Shown here piece after piece: positions 26,211 through 33,578 of a stretch of DNA of 45,885 bases. The position numbers were made by a program, and so were the translations under genes. The number at the start of each line of letters is the position of its first letter. Position 1 is the first letter of the stretch. The notes beneath the pieces are model-generated. The model did no database searches. It was given only the letters and a program-made list of their open reading frames with translations, and was not told the DNA's origin. The stretch is from CAVXAE01 sp044225565 (GTDB lineage: Bacteria > Pseudomonadota > Gammaproteobacteria > Steroidobacterales > Steroidobacteraceae), in contig JBGAIL010000014.1 in NCBI GenBank assembly GCA_044225565.1, forward strand, positions 1 to 45,885, given 5' to 3'.

Positions 26211-27238
26211 GACGATGTGACTCCTAGACGTTTCTGCATGACGGGACTGGTGGTGGTGTACTGCAGGAACTGCTTCTTCGCCGGATACAGATGGTGCTGG
26301 ATCGCGAAGGCAGCCAGCGCGGCCTCGTGGAAGCCGGACAGGATCAGCTTCTTCTTGCCGGGATAGGTGTTGATGTCGCCCACGGCGAAGATGCCGGGGA
26401 CGCTCGTCTGGAACTTCTCGGTGTCGACCTTGAGCGCCTTCTTCTCGAGCTCGAGGCCCCACTCGGCGATGGGGCCGAGCTTGGGATGCAGGCCGAAGAA
26501 CACGAGCAGCCGCTCCGCCTCGAGCGTCACCGAGGAGCCTTTGGTCTCGTGGATGGTGACGCCGCAGAGCTTGCCGTTGTCGACCAGCAGCGACTGCGCC
26601 ATGCCCTCGAACAGCCGCATGCGCCCGGCTTCCACCAGCGCATGCATCTTGGCTACGGAAGCCGGCGCGGCGCGGAACTCGGACCGGCGGTGTACCAGCG
26701 TGAGGCTGGCCGCTTTCGGCGCGAGCTCCAGAGTCCAGTCGAGCGCGGAATCCCCGCCGCCGAAGATGACGAGATGCTTGCCGTGCATCTCCGCCGATTC
26801 GCGCACACGGTAGCGGATGGCGTCGCCTTCGAAAGCTTCAGAGCCTTCGACGCCCAGCCGCCGCGGCTGGAACGAGCCGACGCCGCCCGCGATGACCACC
26901 GCGCCGGCATCGAACGTGGTGCCGGTGACGGTGCGGACGTGGAAGCGGCCGTCGTCCTTGCGGGTGAGCTCGGTGACTTCCTGGCCGAGGTGGAAAGTGG
27001 GGTGGAAGGGCTCGATCTGCTGCATCAGCCGGTCCACCAGCTCCTGCGCACCGCAGACGGGCAGCGCCGGGATGTCATAAATCGGCTTCTCGGGATACAG
27101 CTCGGTGCACTGGCCGCCGGGCGCCGCCAGGGAGTCGACCAGGTGGGCGTTGATGCCCAGCAGGCCGAGCTCGAAGACCTGGAACAGGCCGCAGGGGCCG
27201 GCACCGATGATGACGACCTCGGTGGTGATCGGGGTCAA
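26207..27238 (-). CDS. Ferredoxin/flavodoxin-NADP+ reductase, thioredoxin-reductase-like type
   Basis: The product is 343 residues starting from TTG at 27238. The FAD dinucleotide motif is VVIIGAGPCGLFQVFELGLL, the NADPH motif is VIFGGGDSALDW, and the end has FAVGDINTYPGKKKLILSGF. It lacks the CxxC redox pair of thioredoxin reductases, the feature that defines the TrxR-like ferredoxin reductases (Bacillus YumC, Chlorobium and Rhodopseudomonas FNR). It transfers electrons between NADPH and ferredoxin or flavodoxin in the cytoplasm. It leads a run with azurin and tesB. It diverges from the gabT-like gene across 117 bp. Confidence 0.92.
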   Translation of the reverse strand: MTPITTEVVIIGAGPCGLFQVFELGLLGINAHLVDSLAAPGGQCTELYPEKPIYDIPALPVCGAQELVDRLMQQIEPFHPTFHLGQEVTELTRKDDGRFHVRTVTGTTFDAGAVVIAGGVGSFQPRRLGVEGSEAFEGDAIRYRVRESAEMHGKHLVIFGGGDSALDWTLELAPKAASLTLVHRRSEFRAAPASVAKMHALVEAGRMRLFEGMAQSLLVDNGKLCGVTIHETKGSSVTLEAERLLVFFGLHPKLGPIAEWGLELEKKALKVDTEKFQTSVPGIFAVGDINTYPGKKKLILSGFHEAALAAFAIQHHLYPAKKQFLQYTTTSPVMQKRLGVTSS

Positions 27239-27271
27239 GGGCGTGGTGACTCCAAAGATGCGGGGAGGCGC

Positions 27272-27309
27272 ATTGTACCGTCGGCGACGGGGGACGGGCG
27301 CGATATACT
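27272..27309. promoter_or_regulatory. Divergent candidate -10 boxes between the reductase and gabT-like genes
   Basis: TACAAT on the minus strand (27272-27277) lies 33 bp before the reductase TTG. TATACT on the plus strand (27304-27309) lies 46 bp before the gabT TTG, which has GGAG 8 bp upstream. No good -35 boxes were found at standard spacing. Confidence 0.35.
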
Positions 27310-27355
27310 GCGCGGCGCCCCGTTCGCCCTATTCATTCTGGCCCGGAGATTCCCT

Positions 27356-28660
27356 TTGAGCTCGAACGCCGATCTGCAGAAGCGCCGCGTGGCGGCCGTC
27401 CCCCGCGGAGTATCGAATTCGCTGGCCGTGTACGCGGACCGCGCATCCAACGCCGAGGTGTGGGACGTCGAAGGGCGCCGCTACATCGACTTCGCTGCGG
27501 GCATCGCCGTGCTCAACACCGGCCACGTGCACCCGAAGGTGAAGGCGGCCATCGCCCAGCAGCTCGAGAAGTTCACCCACACCTGCTTCCAGGTCACCCC
27601 GTACGAAAGCTACGTCGCGCTGGCCGAAGCCATCAATGCGGCGGCACCGGGCAGCACGCCCAAGAAGACCATCTTCCTCACCACCGGCGCCGAGGCGGTG
27701 GAGAACGCGGTGAAGATCGCGCGCTACCACACGAAGCGCACCGCGGTCATCTCGTTCATGGGCAGCTTCCACGGGCGCACGCTCGCCTGCATCTCGCTCA
27801 ACGGCAAGGTTGCGCCGTACAAGGCGGGGTTCGGCCCCATGGTGCCGGACATGTACCACGTGCCCTACCCCATGCCGTTCCACGGCATCACGGTGGAAGA
27901 CTCGCTCACCGCGCTGGAGCACCTGTTCAAGGCATCGGTGGATCCGGCGCGCGTCGCGGCCATCATCATCGAGCCGGTACAGGGTGAAGGCGGGTTCTAT
28001 CCGGCGCCTCCGGAGCTGCTGCGCAAGCTGCGCGCGCTCTGCGACCAGCACGGCATCCTGCTCATCGCGGACGAGGTGCAGGCCGGGTTCGGGCGCACCG
28101 GCAAAATGTTCGCCATCGAGCACTCCGGCGTCGAGCCGGACCTCATGACCATCGCGAAGAGCGTGGCGGGCGGCGTACCGCTCTCGGCCGTGGTCGGCAA
28201 GGCGGAAATCATGGATGCCTCGCCGGCGGGCGGTCTCGGCGGCACGTATGCCGGCTCGCCGCTGGCTTGCGCGGCCGGGCTCGCCGTGATGGAAGTCATC
28301 CGCGAGGAGAAGCTGCTCGAGCGCGCGCAGCACATCGGCAACTTCATGGTGTCCCGGCTGAGGGGCCTGCAGGCCCGCTTCCCGTGCATCGGGGAAGTGC
28401 GCGGCCTCGGGGCCATGGTGGCCATCGAGCTCGTGAAGAACCGCCGGGCGGACGTGCCGGATGCGGATCTGACGAAGGCGGTCGTGCAGGCCGCCGGGCG
28501 GCACGGGCTCATTCTCCTGGGCTGCGGGCTTTATTCGAACGTGGTGCGCTTCCTCGCGCCGCTCACCATCTCGGACGCCATGCTGAAGGAAGGCCTGAAC
28601 CTGTTCGAGAAGGCCCTGGCGGAAGTGGCGCCGACCGTCCAGGCCAACACGGGCACCTGA
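27356..28660 (+). CDS. gabT: 4-aminobutyrate aminotransferase-like class III aminotransferase
   Basis: The product is about 434 residues from TTG at 27356, which has a GGAG ribosome site. It is a PLP enzyme of class III. Visible are YIDFAAGIAVLNTGHVHPKV, FLTTGAEAVENAVKIAR, FMGSFHGRTL, IIEPVQGEGGFYPAPP, LIADEVQAGFGRTG (Asp for PLP nitrogen) and the PLP Lys in MTIAKSVAGGVPLSAVVG, then GGTYAGSPLACAA. Length and motifs fit GabT, which passes the amino group of GABA to 2-oxoglutarate. Related enzymes acting on 5-aminovalerate or similar amines cannot be excluded. No gabD is adjacent. Confidence 0.85.
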   Translation: MSSNADLQKRRVAAVPRGVSNSLAVYADRASNAEVWDVEGRRYIDFAAGIAVLNTGHVHPKVKAAIAQQLEKFTHTCFQVTPYESYVALAEAINAAAPGSTPKKTIFLTTGAEAVENAVKIARYHTKRTAVISFMGSFHGRTLACISLNGKVAPYKAGFGPMVPDMYHVPYPMPFHGITVEDSLTALEHLFKASVDPARVAAIIIEPVQGEGGFYPAPPELLRKLRALCDQHGILLIADEVQAGFGRTGKMFAIEHSGVEPDLMTIAKSVAGGVPLSAVVGKAEIMDASPAGGLGGTYAGSPLACAAGLAVMEVIREEKLLERAQHIGNFMVSRLRGLQARFPCIGEVRGLGAMVAIELVKNRRADVPDADLTKAVVQAAGRHGLILLGCGLYSNVVRFLAPLTISDAMLKEGLNLFEKALAEVAPTVQANTGT

Positions 28661-28698
28661 AGCGAGAGCTCTCCCCGGCGCTCCGCGCCGCCAGTTTT

Positions 28699-28726
28699 AC
28701 GGGGTCGCGCCTTGCGCGATCCCCGT
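28699..28726. terminator. Hairpin between converging gabT-like and small Cys-motif genes
   Basis: ACGGGGTCGCGC and GCGCGATCCCCGT pair as a 12-bp stem with one bulged base and a 3-base loop, then GTTTGAT. It lies between two convergent genes, as a shared terminator would, but the T-tract is poor. Confidence 0.5.
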
Positions 28727-28749
28727 TTGATCCTGCGCGCAGCGCATGA

Positions 28750-29049
28750 TCAAGCCCGGCCGGCGTTCGCGTCGGTGGGCGTGTGGAAATACTCGCTCTC
28801 GGAGGCGAGCTGCTCCATGAGCTTCTTGAGTTCGGCCATGCGGCCTTCGGCGGTGCTGATGGGCATGCAGTCGTTGCAACGTGGATCGCCGCAGGGCTGG
28901 CGCGAGTAGAGCCAGTACTGGAGCGCGCCGGCGAGCAGGCCGTCGGCGATGTCCCACAGATCGGCGTCCTTGTCGCGATCCGCGAGCTTGTTGCCCAGAT
29001 CCACCGCTTTGGTGAAAGCGCCATCGAAAGTATCGGCCAGCTCGCTCAT
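28750..29049 (-). CDS. Small conserved-looking protein with a Cys-cluster motif
   Basis: The product is 99 residues from ATG 29049. It is mostly helical (DTFDGAFTKAVDLGNKLADR, DLWDIADGLLAGALQYWLYS, then GRMAELKKLMEQLASESEY). In the middle sits PCGDPRCNDCMPIS, a C-x5-C-x2-C motif that could bind zinc or a cluster. I do not recognise the family with certainty and give no function. A TATACT box lies 6 bp upstream of the ATG. It diverges from yceH across 201 bp and converges with the aminotransferase. Confidence 0.75.
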   Translation of the reverse strand: MSELADTFDGAFTKAVDLGNKLADRDKDADLWDIADGLLAGALQYWLYSRQPCGDPRCNDCMPISTAEGRMAELKKLMEQLASESEYFHTPTDANAGRA

Positions 29050-29055
29050 GCCCGT

Positions 29056-29061
29056 AGTATA
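29056..29061 (-). promoter_or_regulatory. Candidate -10 box for the Cys-motif gene, leaderless spacing
   Basis: TATACT on the minus strand ends 6 bp before the ATG at 29049, so a transcript starting at the usual distance would begin at or beside the start codon. No -35 box was seen. Confidence 0.4.
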
Positions 29062-29250
29062 AGCACGGCGCCGCGGCTTTCCCATCCGGCCGCGGCCCGT
29101 TTGACTCTTTCCGGAGCCGGCCATGAAGCAAAGTCCCCGTTCCCGCGCGGTCCTGGCGGCGTACTCGCTGCCCGCAACGCTACTTTCGCCATTCCACCTG
29201 CAGCACGGCATCGCGCCCCGCTCCGCCACAGTCGAGGAGCTCGCGGGATC

Positions 29251-29925
29251 ATGAAGGTGCAGCTGGAACCGTTCGAGGCGCGCGTCATCGCCTGCCTCAT
29301 CGAAAAGCAGATCACGACGCCGGATCAGTATCCGCTCTCTCTCAATGCGCTGACGCTCGCGTGCAACCAGAAGAGCAACCGGGACCCGGTGATGAACGTG
29401 GACGACGCCACCGTGCAGGCGACGCTGGACCAGCTTTCGAGAAAGCACTTCGTGATGGAGAGGTCCGGCTTCGGCAGCCGCGTGCCGAAATATCAACATC
29501 GCTTCTGCAATACGGAGTTCGGAACGCTCAAATTCACGCCGCAGGAGCTCGCTATCGTGTGCGAACTGATGCTGCGCGGGCCGCAGACGCCGGGCGAGCT
29601 TCGCAGCCGAGCCAGCCGCATGGCGCCGTTCGGCGATGTCTCGGAAGTGGAAGCCGCCCTGCAGCAGCTCGCGAAGCGCGAGGATGGCCCATTCGTCGTG
29701 CGGCTGGCTCGCGAGCCGGGGCGGCGTGAGTCGCGCTATGCGCAGCTGTTCACCGGCGAAGTGGCGAATGCCGCGGACGCGGAGGAAGAGCCGGTCGCTG
29801 CGCAGGTATTGGCGGCTGCCCCCGGCGTTGCGACCGGCAATGCCTCGCGCCTCGATCGACTGGAACAGCAGGTCGGCGAGCTGCGCGCCGAGCTGGACAT
29901 GCTGAAGAAGCAGCTGGGAGTCTGA
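29251..29925 (+). CDS. yceH: YceH family protein (DUF480)
   Basis: The product is 224 residues (E. coli YceH has 215). The ATG at 29251 is preceded by GGAG. The N-terminal tandem winged-helix region is characteristic: LEPFEARVIACLIEKQITTP, DQYPLSLNALTLACNQKSNR, PVMNVDDATVQATLDQL, then KYQHRFCNTEF and LTPQE-like FTPQELAIVCELMLRGPQTP with GELRSRASRM. A variable acidic linker and a C-terminal coiled coil (LDRLEQQVGELRAELDMLKK) follow. Molecular function is not established; the fold suggests DNA binding or protein contacts. Confidence 0.93.
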   Translation: MKVQLEPFEARVIACLIEKQITTPDQYPLSLNALTLACNQKSNRDPVMNVDDATVQATLDQLSRKHFVMERSGFGSRVPKYQHRFCNTEFGTLKFTPQELAIVCELMLRGPQTPGELRSRASRMAPFGDVSEVEAALQQLAKREDGPFVVRLAREPGRRESRYAQLFTGEVANAADAEEEPVAAQVLAAAPGVATGNASRLDRLEQQVGELRAELDMLKKQLGV

Positions 29926-30027
29926 AGCCCACCCGCGCGTAGCGCGCACGAATAAACACACGCGGATTCACCACGCGGCATCGCACGCAGCATCAGCGCA
30001 CGCGGAAAAAATCAGCGGCCCTTTCCA

Positions 30028-30056
30028 TTGACGCGCCGCCTCTCAAACAAAATACT
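30028..30056 (+). promoter_or_regulatory. Sigma-70-like promoter ahead of the decayed coiled-coil gene
   Basis: TTGACG (30028-30033) and AATACT (30051-30056) are spaced by 17 bp, the best sigma-70 match I found in the window. The predicted transcript starts near 30063, giving a leader of about 40 bases to the ATG at 30102, which has GGAG upstream. Confidence 0.6.
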
Positions 30057-30101
30057 CTCGCCATGGGCCTGGCTGCTTTGAAACTCGAACCGGAGACTTC
30101 C

Positions 30102-30526
30102 ATGGAAGATCGCGTCGCGCGACTCGAATCCGACGTCGCGCACATCAGGGCTGACGTGGGTGAGATGAGGCAGGACATCCGTCGCCTGGATGCGAAGATC
30201 GACGTCGTCTTCGCAGAACCGAGGTGCAGGCTTGCCGAGCTCAGAGGTGAGATCCCAAGGGTGAGATGGAATCGAACGCTTCTCTCAGGGGCGAGATGCG
30301 TGAATCGATCAGGGGAGAGACGAAAGTCCATCCGAAATGAAGGAATCGCCTCTCTCAGGGCTGAGATGAAGGAGTCCGTTGCAGCGCTAAGGGGAGAGAT
30401 GAAGGAAGGCTTTTGCAGTGCTGATCGGGCGAGATGAAGTCCGGCCGGCTGGCCGACAGGATCTACTGGCTGCTGTCCATGGCAGCGATGCTCGGCGTCA
30501 TGGCCAAAGGCTTCAAGTGGATCTGA
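30102..30526 (+). pseudogene. Decayed coiled-coil membrane protein gene
   Basis: The first frame encodes a heptad-rich start (MEDRVARLESDVAHIRADVG, then EMRQDIRRLDAKIDVVF). The homology then degenerates, with repeated short units of the type SLRGEMKE in more than one frame. The expected end appears in another frame from 30434 (MKSGRLADRIYWLLSMAAML, then GVMAKGFKWI and a stop), which is a membrane anchor. An intact relative would be a short coiled coil with repeated LRGEM units and one C-terminal membrane helix. At least two frame changes separate the parts. The promoter and ribosome site upstream are still good. The 3' end overlaps the opposing glpQ gene by 14 bp. Function unknown. Confidence 0.7.
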
Positions 30527-31591
30527 GCTGAAGGGCCCTGACGCCGATGGCGGGCTGGTCGGTGAAGAAGCCGTCCATCCCGGCGCGCAGATAGGCCTGC
30601 ACTTCGGCCACCATATCGCCGAGCGCCGTGTCGTCTCCCGTGCGCAGATCACGCGGTACGAAATGATTCTCGGCGCGAAACGTCCAGCCGTGCACCTTGA
30701 GCCCATGCGCATGAGCGTTCTCCACGAGTGACGTGGGCGTGCCGAGACCATCGCGCTCGTCGCGGGGAATGATCAGCGTCTTGTTCACACCGATCACGTC
30801 CGCATAGGTGGCGACGGTCTTCAGCCCGTGCGGCGTGATCATGTCCGCATACGTGCTCGAATAGCCCTTCAGCGCGAAATCGTAAGGCTGCCCGCGGGAC
30901 TCGATGAGCTGCACCAGCGGCAGATGCGTGCGCTCGCGCAGCTCCATCAGATTACCCACCTCGAAGGACTGGATGAACACCGGCGCGTCCGGCCCCGCGT
31001 AATCCCAGCGATCCAGCACGTCGAGCAACGGCCCTTCCAGGGCCAGGCCCAGCCCGGCGAAGTAGCTCGGGTGCTTCGTCTCCGGATACACGCCGAACGG
31101 GCGCGGCCGCGGCGCTTCCGCTCCCGTGCGCACCGTCAGCTGCCGGGCCGATTCGAGCCGCATGCGGCTAAGGCACTGCGCCAGCGCCATGATCTCATCG
31201 AACGTCGGGATCTCGAGCTGCCCGTCGAAGCGCGCGTTCGCAGGGCGCAGTTGCGGGATGCGCTCGCGCGCGCGCAACGTCTTCACCTCCGCAAGCGTGA
31301 AGTCTTCGATGAACACCCTTCCACCTCGACGCCGTCGACGCGCCTGGCGACCTTGCGACTGGCGAACTCAGGCTTCGAAGCCACGTCGGTGGTGCCGCCG
31401 ATCTCGTTCTCGTGCCGCGCCACCAGCACGCCGTCCTTCGTCATCACGAGGTCCGGCTCGAGATAGTCCGCGCCCTGCTGCGCCGCAAGGAAGTACGAGA
31501 GCAGCGTGTGCTCGGGCACGTAGCCGCAGGCACCGCGGTGGCCGATGACGAGCGGCGCGGTGGCGGACCGGGAGGGAAGATCGGAGCTCAT
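30513..31591 (-). pseudogene. glpQ: Glycerophosphodiester phosphodiesterase, single-base frameshift
   Basis: Two reading frames together give one GlpQ-type enzyme of about 359 residues. The 5' part (from ATG 31591) has VIGHRGACGYVPEHTLLSY, YLEPDLVMTKDGVLVARHE, and DGVEVEG. The 3' part has FIEDFTLAEVKTLRARERIP, FDEIMALAQ, GLALEGPLLDVLDRW, HGLKVHGWTFRAENHF and DGFFTDQPAIG. They join at about 31311-31318, where restoring one missing G in a run reading GGGTGTTC would give the usual EGWFIEDF. No signal peptide is seen, so the product would be cytoplasmic unless the start lies upstream. It would hydrolyse glycerophosphodiesters to glycerol-3-phosphate. All catalytic residues appear present, so sequence error is a serious alternative to real loss. 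Confidence 0.85.
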
Positions 31592-31682
31592 GGCGACTGC
31601 GGACAGTATGTGGGCGCGGCGGAGGGTCCGGCGCGCTTCAGCTCGGCGGCAGCGGCATTGTTTTTGCTTGGCTCGAGGGATC

Positions 31683-33578
31683 ATGCTCACCGACCAGGAC
31701 ATCTATCTCTTCCGCGAAGGAAATCACTTTCGCGCCTACGAGAAGCTCGGCGCGCACGCCGAAGCGGGCGCCCGGCGCACGCATTTCGCGGTGTGGGCGC
31801 CGAATGCCGCTTCAGTGTCGGTGGTTGGCGACTTCAACGGCTGGAACACGGACCGCCATCCGCTGCGGCCACGCCCGGATTCCTCCGGCATCTGGGCCGG
31901 GAGCGTGGAAGGCATCGGGCCCGGCACCCTGTACAAGTACCACATCGTCTCGAAGCACCGCGGCTACACCGTGCAGAAGGCGGATCCGTTCGCCTTCCAC
32001 TGCGAGACGCCGCCCCGCACCGCCTCGGTGGTCTGGGACCTCGCCTACGAATGGGGCGACCGCGAGTGGATGGAGCACCGCAAGGAGGCAAACGCGGCGA
32101 ACCGGCCCTGGTCCGTGTACGAAGTGCATCTCGGCTCCTGGCGCCGGGTCGCCGAAGATGGCAACCGCTCGCTCGACTACCGCGAGATGGCGCATCAGCT
32201 CGCGGACTACGCCGTCGACATGGGCTACACGCACGTCGAGCTGCTGCCGGTGATGGAGCATCCGTTCTTCGGCTCCTGGGGCTACCAGGTGACGGGGTAC
32301 TTCGCTCCCACCAGCCGCTACGGCACGCCGCAGGACTTCATGTACCTCGTGGATCACCTGCACCAGCGCGGCGTCGGCGTCATCCTGGACTGGGTGCCCG
32401 CGCACTTCCCTTCCGACGCGCACGGGCTCTCGTTCTTCGACGGCACTCATCTCTATGAGCACGCCGACCCCCGCAAGGGCTTCCACCCGGAATGGCACAG
32501 CTCCATCTTCAACTACGGCCGCGCGGAAGTACGCAACTTCCTCGGCAGCAGCGCCCTTTTCTGGCTGGAGAAGTATCACGCGGACGCGCTGCGCGTGGAC
32601 GGCGTCGCCTCCATGCTCTATCTCGACTACGGCCGCCGCCAGGGCGAGTGGATTCCGAACGAGCACGGCGGCCGCGAGAACCTGGAAGCGGTGTCGTTCC
32701 TGCGCAGCCTGAACGAAGCGGTGTACCGCGACCACCCGGACACCCAGACCATCGCCGAAGAATCCACGGCGTGGCCCATGGTCTCCCGCCCGACCTACCT
32801 CGGCGGCCTGGGCTTCGGCTACAAGTGGAACATGGGCTGGATGCACGACACCCTGAAGTACTTCCAGACGGACCCGATCCACCGCCGCTACCACCACAAC
32901 CAGCTCACGTTCGGCATCTGGTACGCCTTCACCGAGAACTTCGTGCTGCCGCTCTCGCACGACGAGGTGGTGCACGGCAAAGGCTCGCTCATCGGCAAGA
33001 TGAGCGGCGACGAGTGGCAGCAGTTCGCGAACCTGCGGCTGCTCTACGGCTACATGTGGACGCATCCCGGCAAGCAGATGCTCTTCATGGGCGGTGATTT
33101 CGCGCAGCGGCGCGAGTGGCAGCACGACGAAAGCCTCGAATGGCACGTGCTGCAGTATCCCCTGCATGCCGGCGTGCAGCGCTGGGTGCGCGATCTCAAC
33201 CACCTGTATCGCCGGACGCCGGCGCTCTATCAGCGCGACTTCTCCGGCGACGGATTCGAGTGGATCGATGCCAACGACAACGAGACCAGCGTGCTGTCGT
33301 TCATCCGCAAGGGCGAGAAAGAGGAGGACGTGGCCGTGATCCTCTGCAACCTGACGCCCGTGCCCCGGGACAACTACCGCGTCGGTGTGCCGCGCGGCGG
33401 CCGCTGGGTGGAGCAGCTCAACAGCGACGCGCATCACTACGGCGGCAGCGGCATCGGCAACTTCGGCGGCGTGGAGTCTTCGCCCCTGGGATCGCACGGC
33501 CGCACGCATTCACTCACCTTGCGGCTGCCCCCGCTGGCCGTGCTCATTCTCACACCCGAACAGAGCGACGAAAAATGA
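31683..33578 (+). CDS. glgB: 1,4-alpha-glucan branching enzyme
   Basis: The product is about 631 residues. I chose the ATG at 31683 (MLTDQDIYLF), with GAGGG just upstream; it lacks the extra N1 domain of E. coli GlgB, as many GlgBs do. A CBM48 domain (HFAVWAPNAASVSVVGDFNG) precedes the GH13_9 catalytic barrel: WGYQVTGYFAPTSRYGTP, VILDWVPAHFPSD, nucleophile Asp in ADALRVDGVASM, acid Glu in TIAEESTAWP, and the third carboxylate in PLSHDEVVHGKGS. The C-terminal beta domain closes it. It cuts alpha-1,4 chains and reattaches them as alpha-1,6 branches. It heads the glucan/trehalose run and overlaps glgE by 4 bp. Confidence 0.97.
   Translation: MLTDQDIYLFREGNHFRAYEKLGAHAEAGARRTHFAVWAPNAASVSVVGDFNGWNTDRHPLRPRPDSSGIWAGSVEGIGPGTLYKYHIVSKHRGYTVQKADPFAFHCETPPRTASVVWDLAYEWGDREWMEHRKEANAANRPWSVYEVHLGSWRRVAEDGNRSLDYREMAHQLADYAVDMGYTHVELLPVMEHPFFGSWGYQVTGYFAPTSRYGTPQDFMYLVDHLHQRGVGVILDWVPAHFPSDAHGLSFFDGTHLYEHADPRKGFHPEWHSSIFNYGRAEVRNFLGSSALFWLEKYHADALRVDGVASMLYLDYGRRQGEWIPNEHGGRENLEAVSFLRSLNEAVYRDHPDTQTIAEESTAWPMVSRPTYLGGLGFGYKWNMGWMHDTLKYFQTDPIHRRYHHNQLTFGIWYAFTENFVLPLSHDEVVHGKGSLIGKMSGDEWQQFANLRLLYGYMWTHPGKQMLFMGGDFAQRREWQHDESLEWHVLQYPLHAGVQRWVRDLNHLYRRTPALYQRDFSGDGFEWIDANDNETSVLSFIRKGEKEEDVAVILCNLTPVPRDNYRVGVPRGGRWVEQLNSDAHHYGGSGIGNFGGVESSPLGSHGRTHSLTLRLPPLAVLILTPEQSDEK

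Noticed and set aside
30200..30430. Repeated CTCAGGG-GAGATG units as a possible CRISPR-like or regulatory array
   Set aside because: Spacing is irregular and the units translate as SLRGEM-type coiled-coil repeats, so they are remnants of a repetitive coding sequence.
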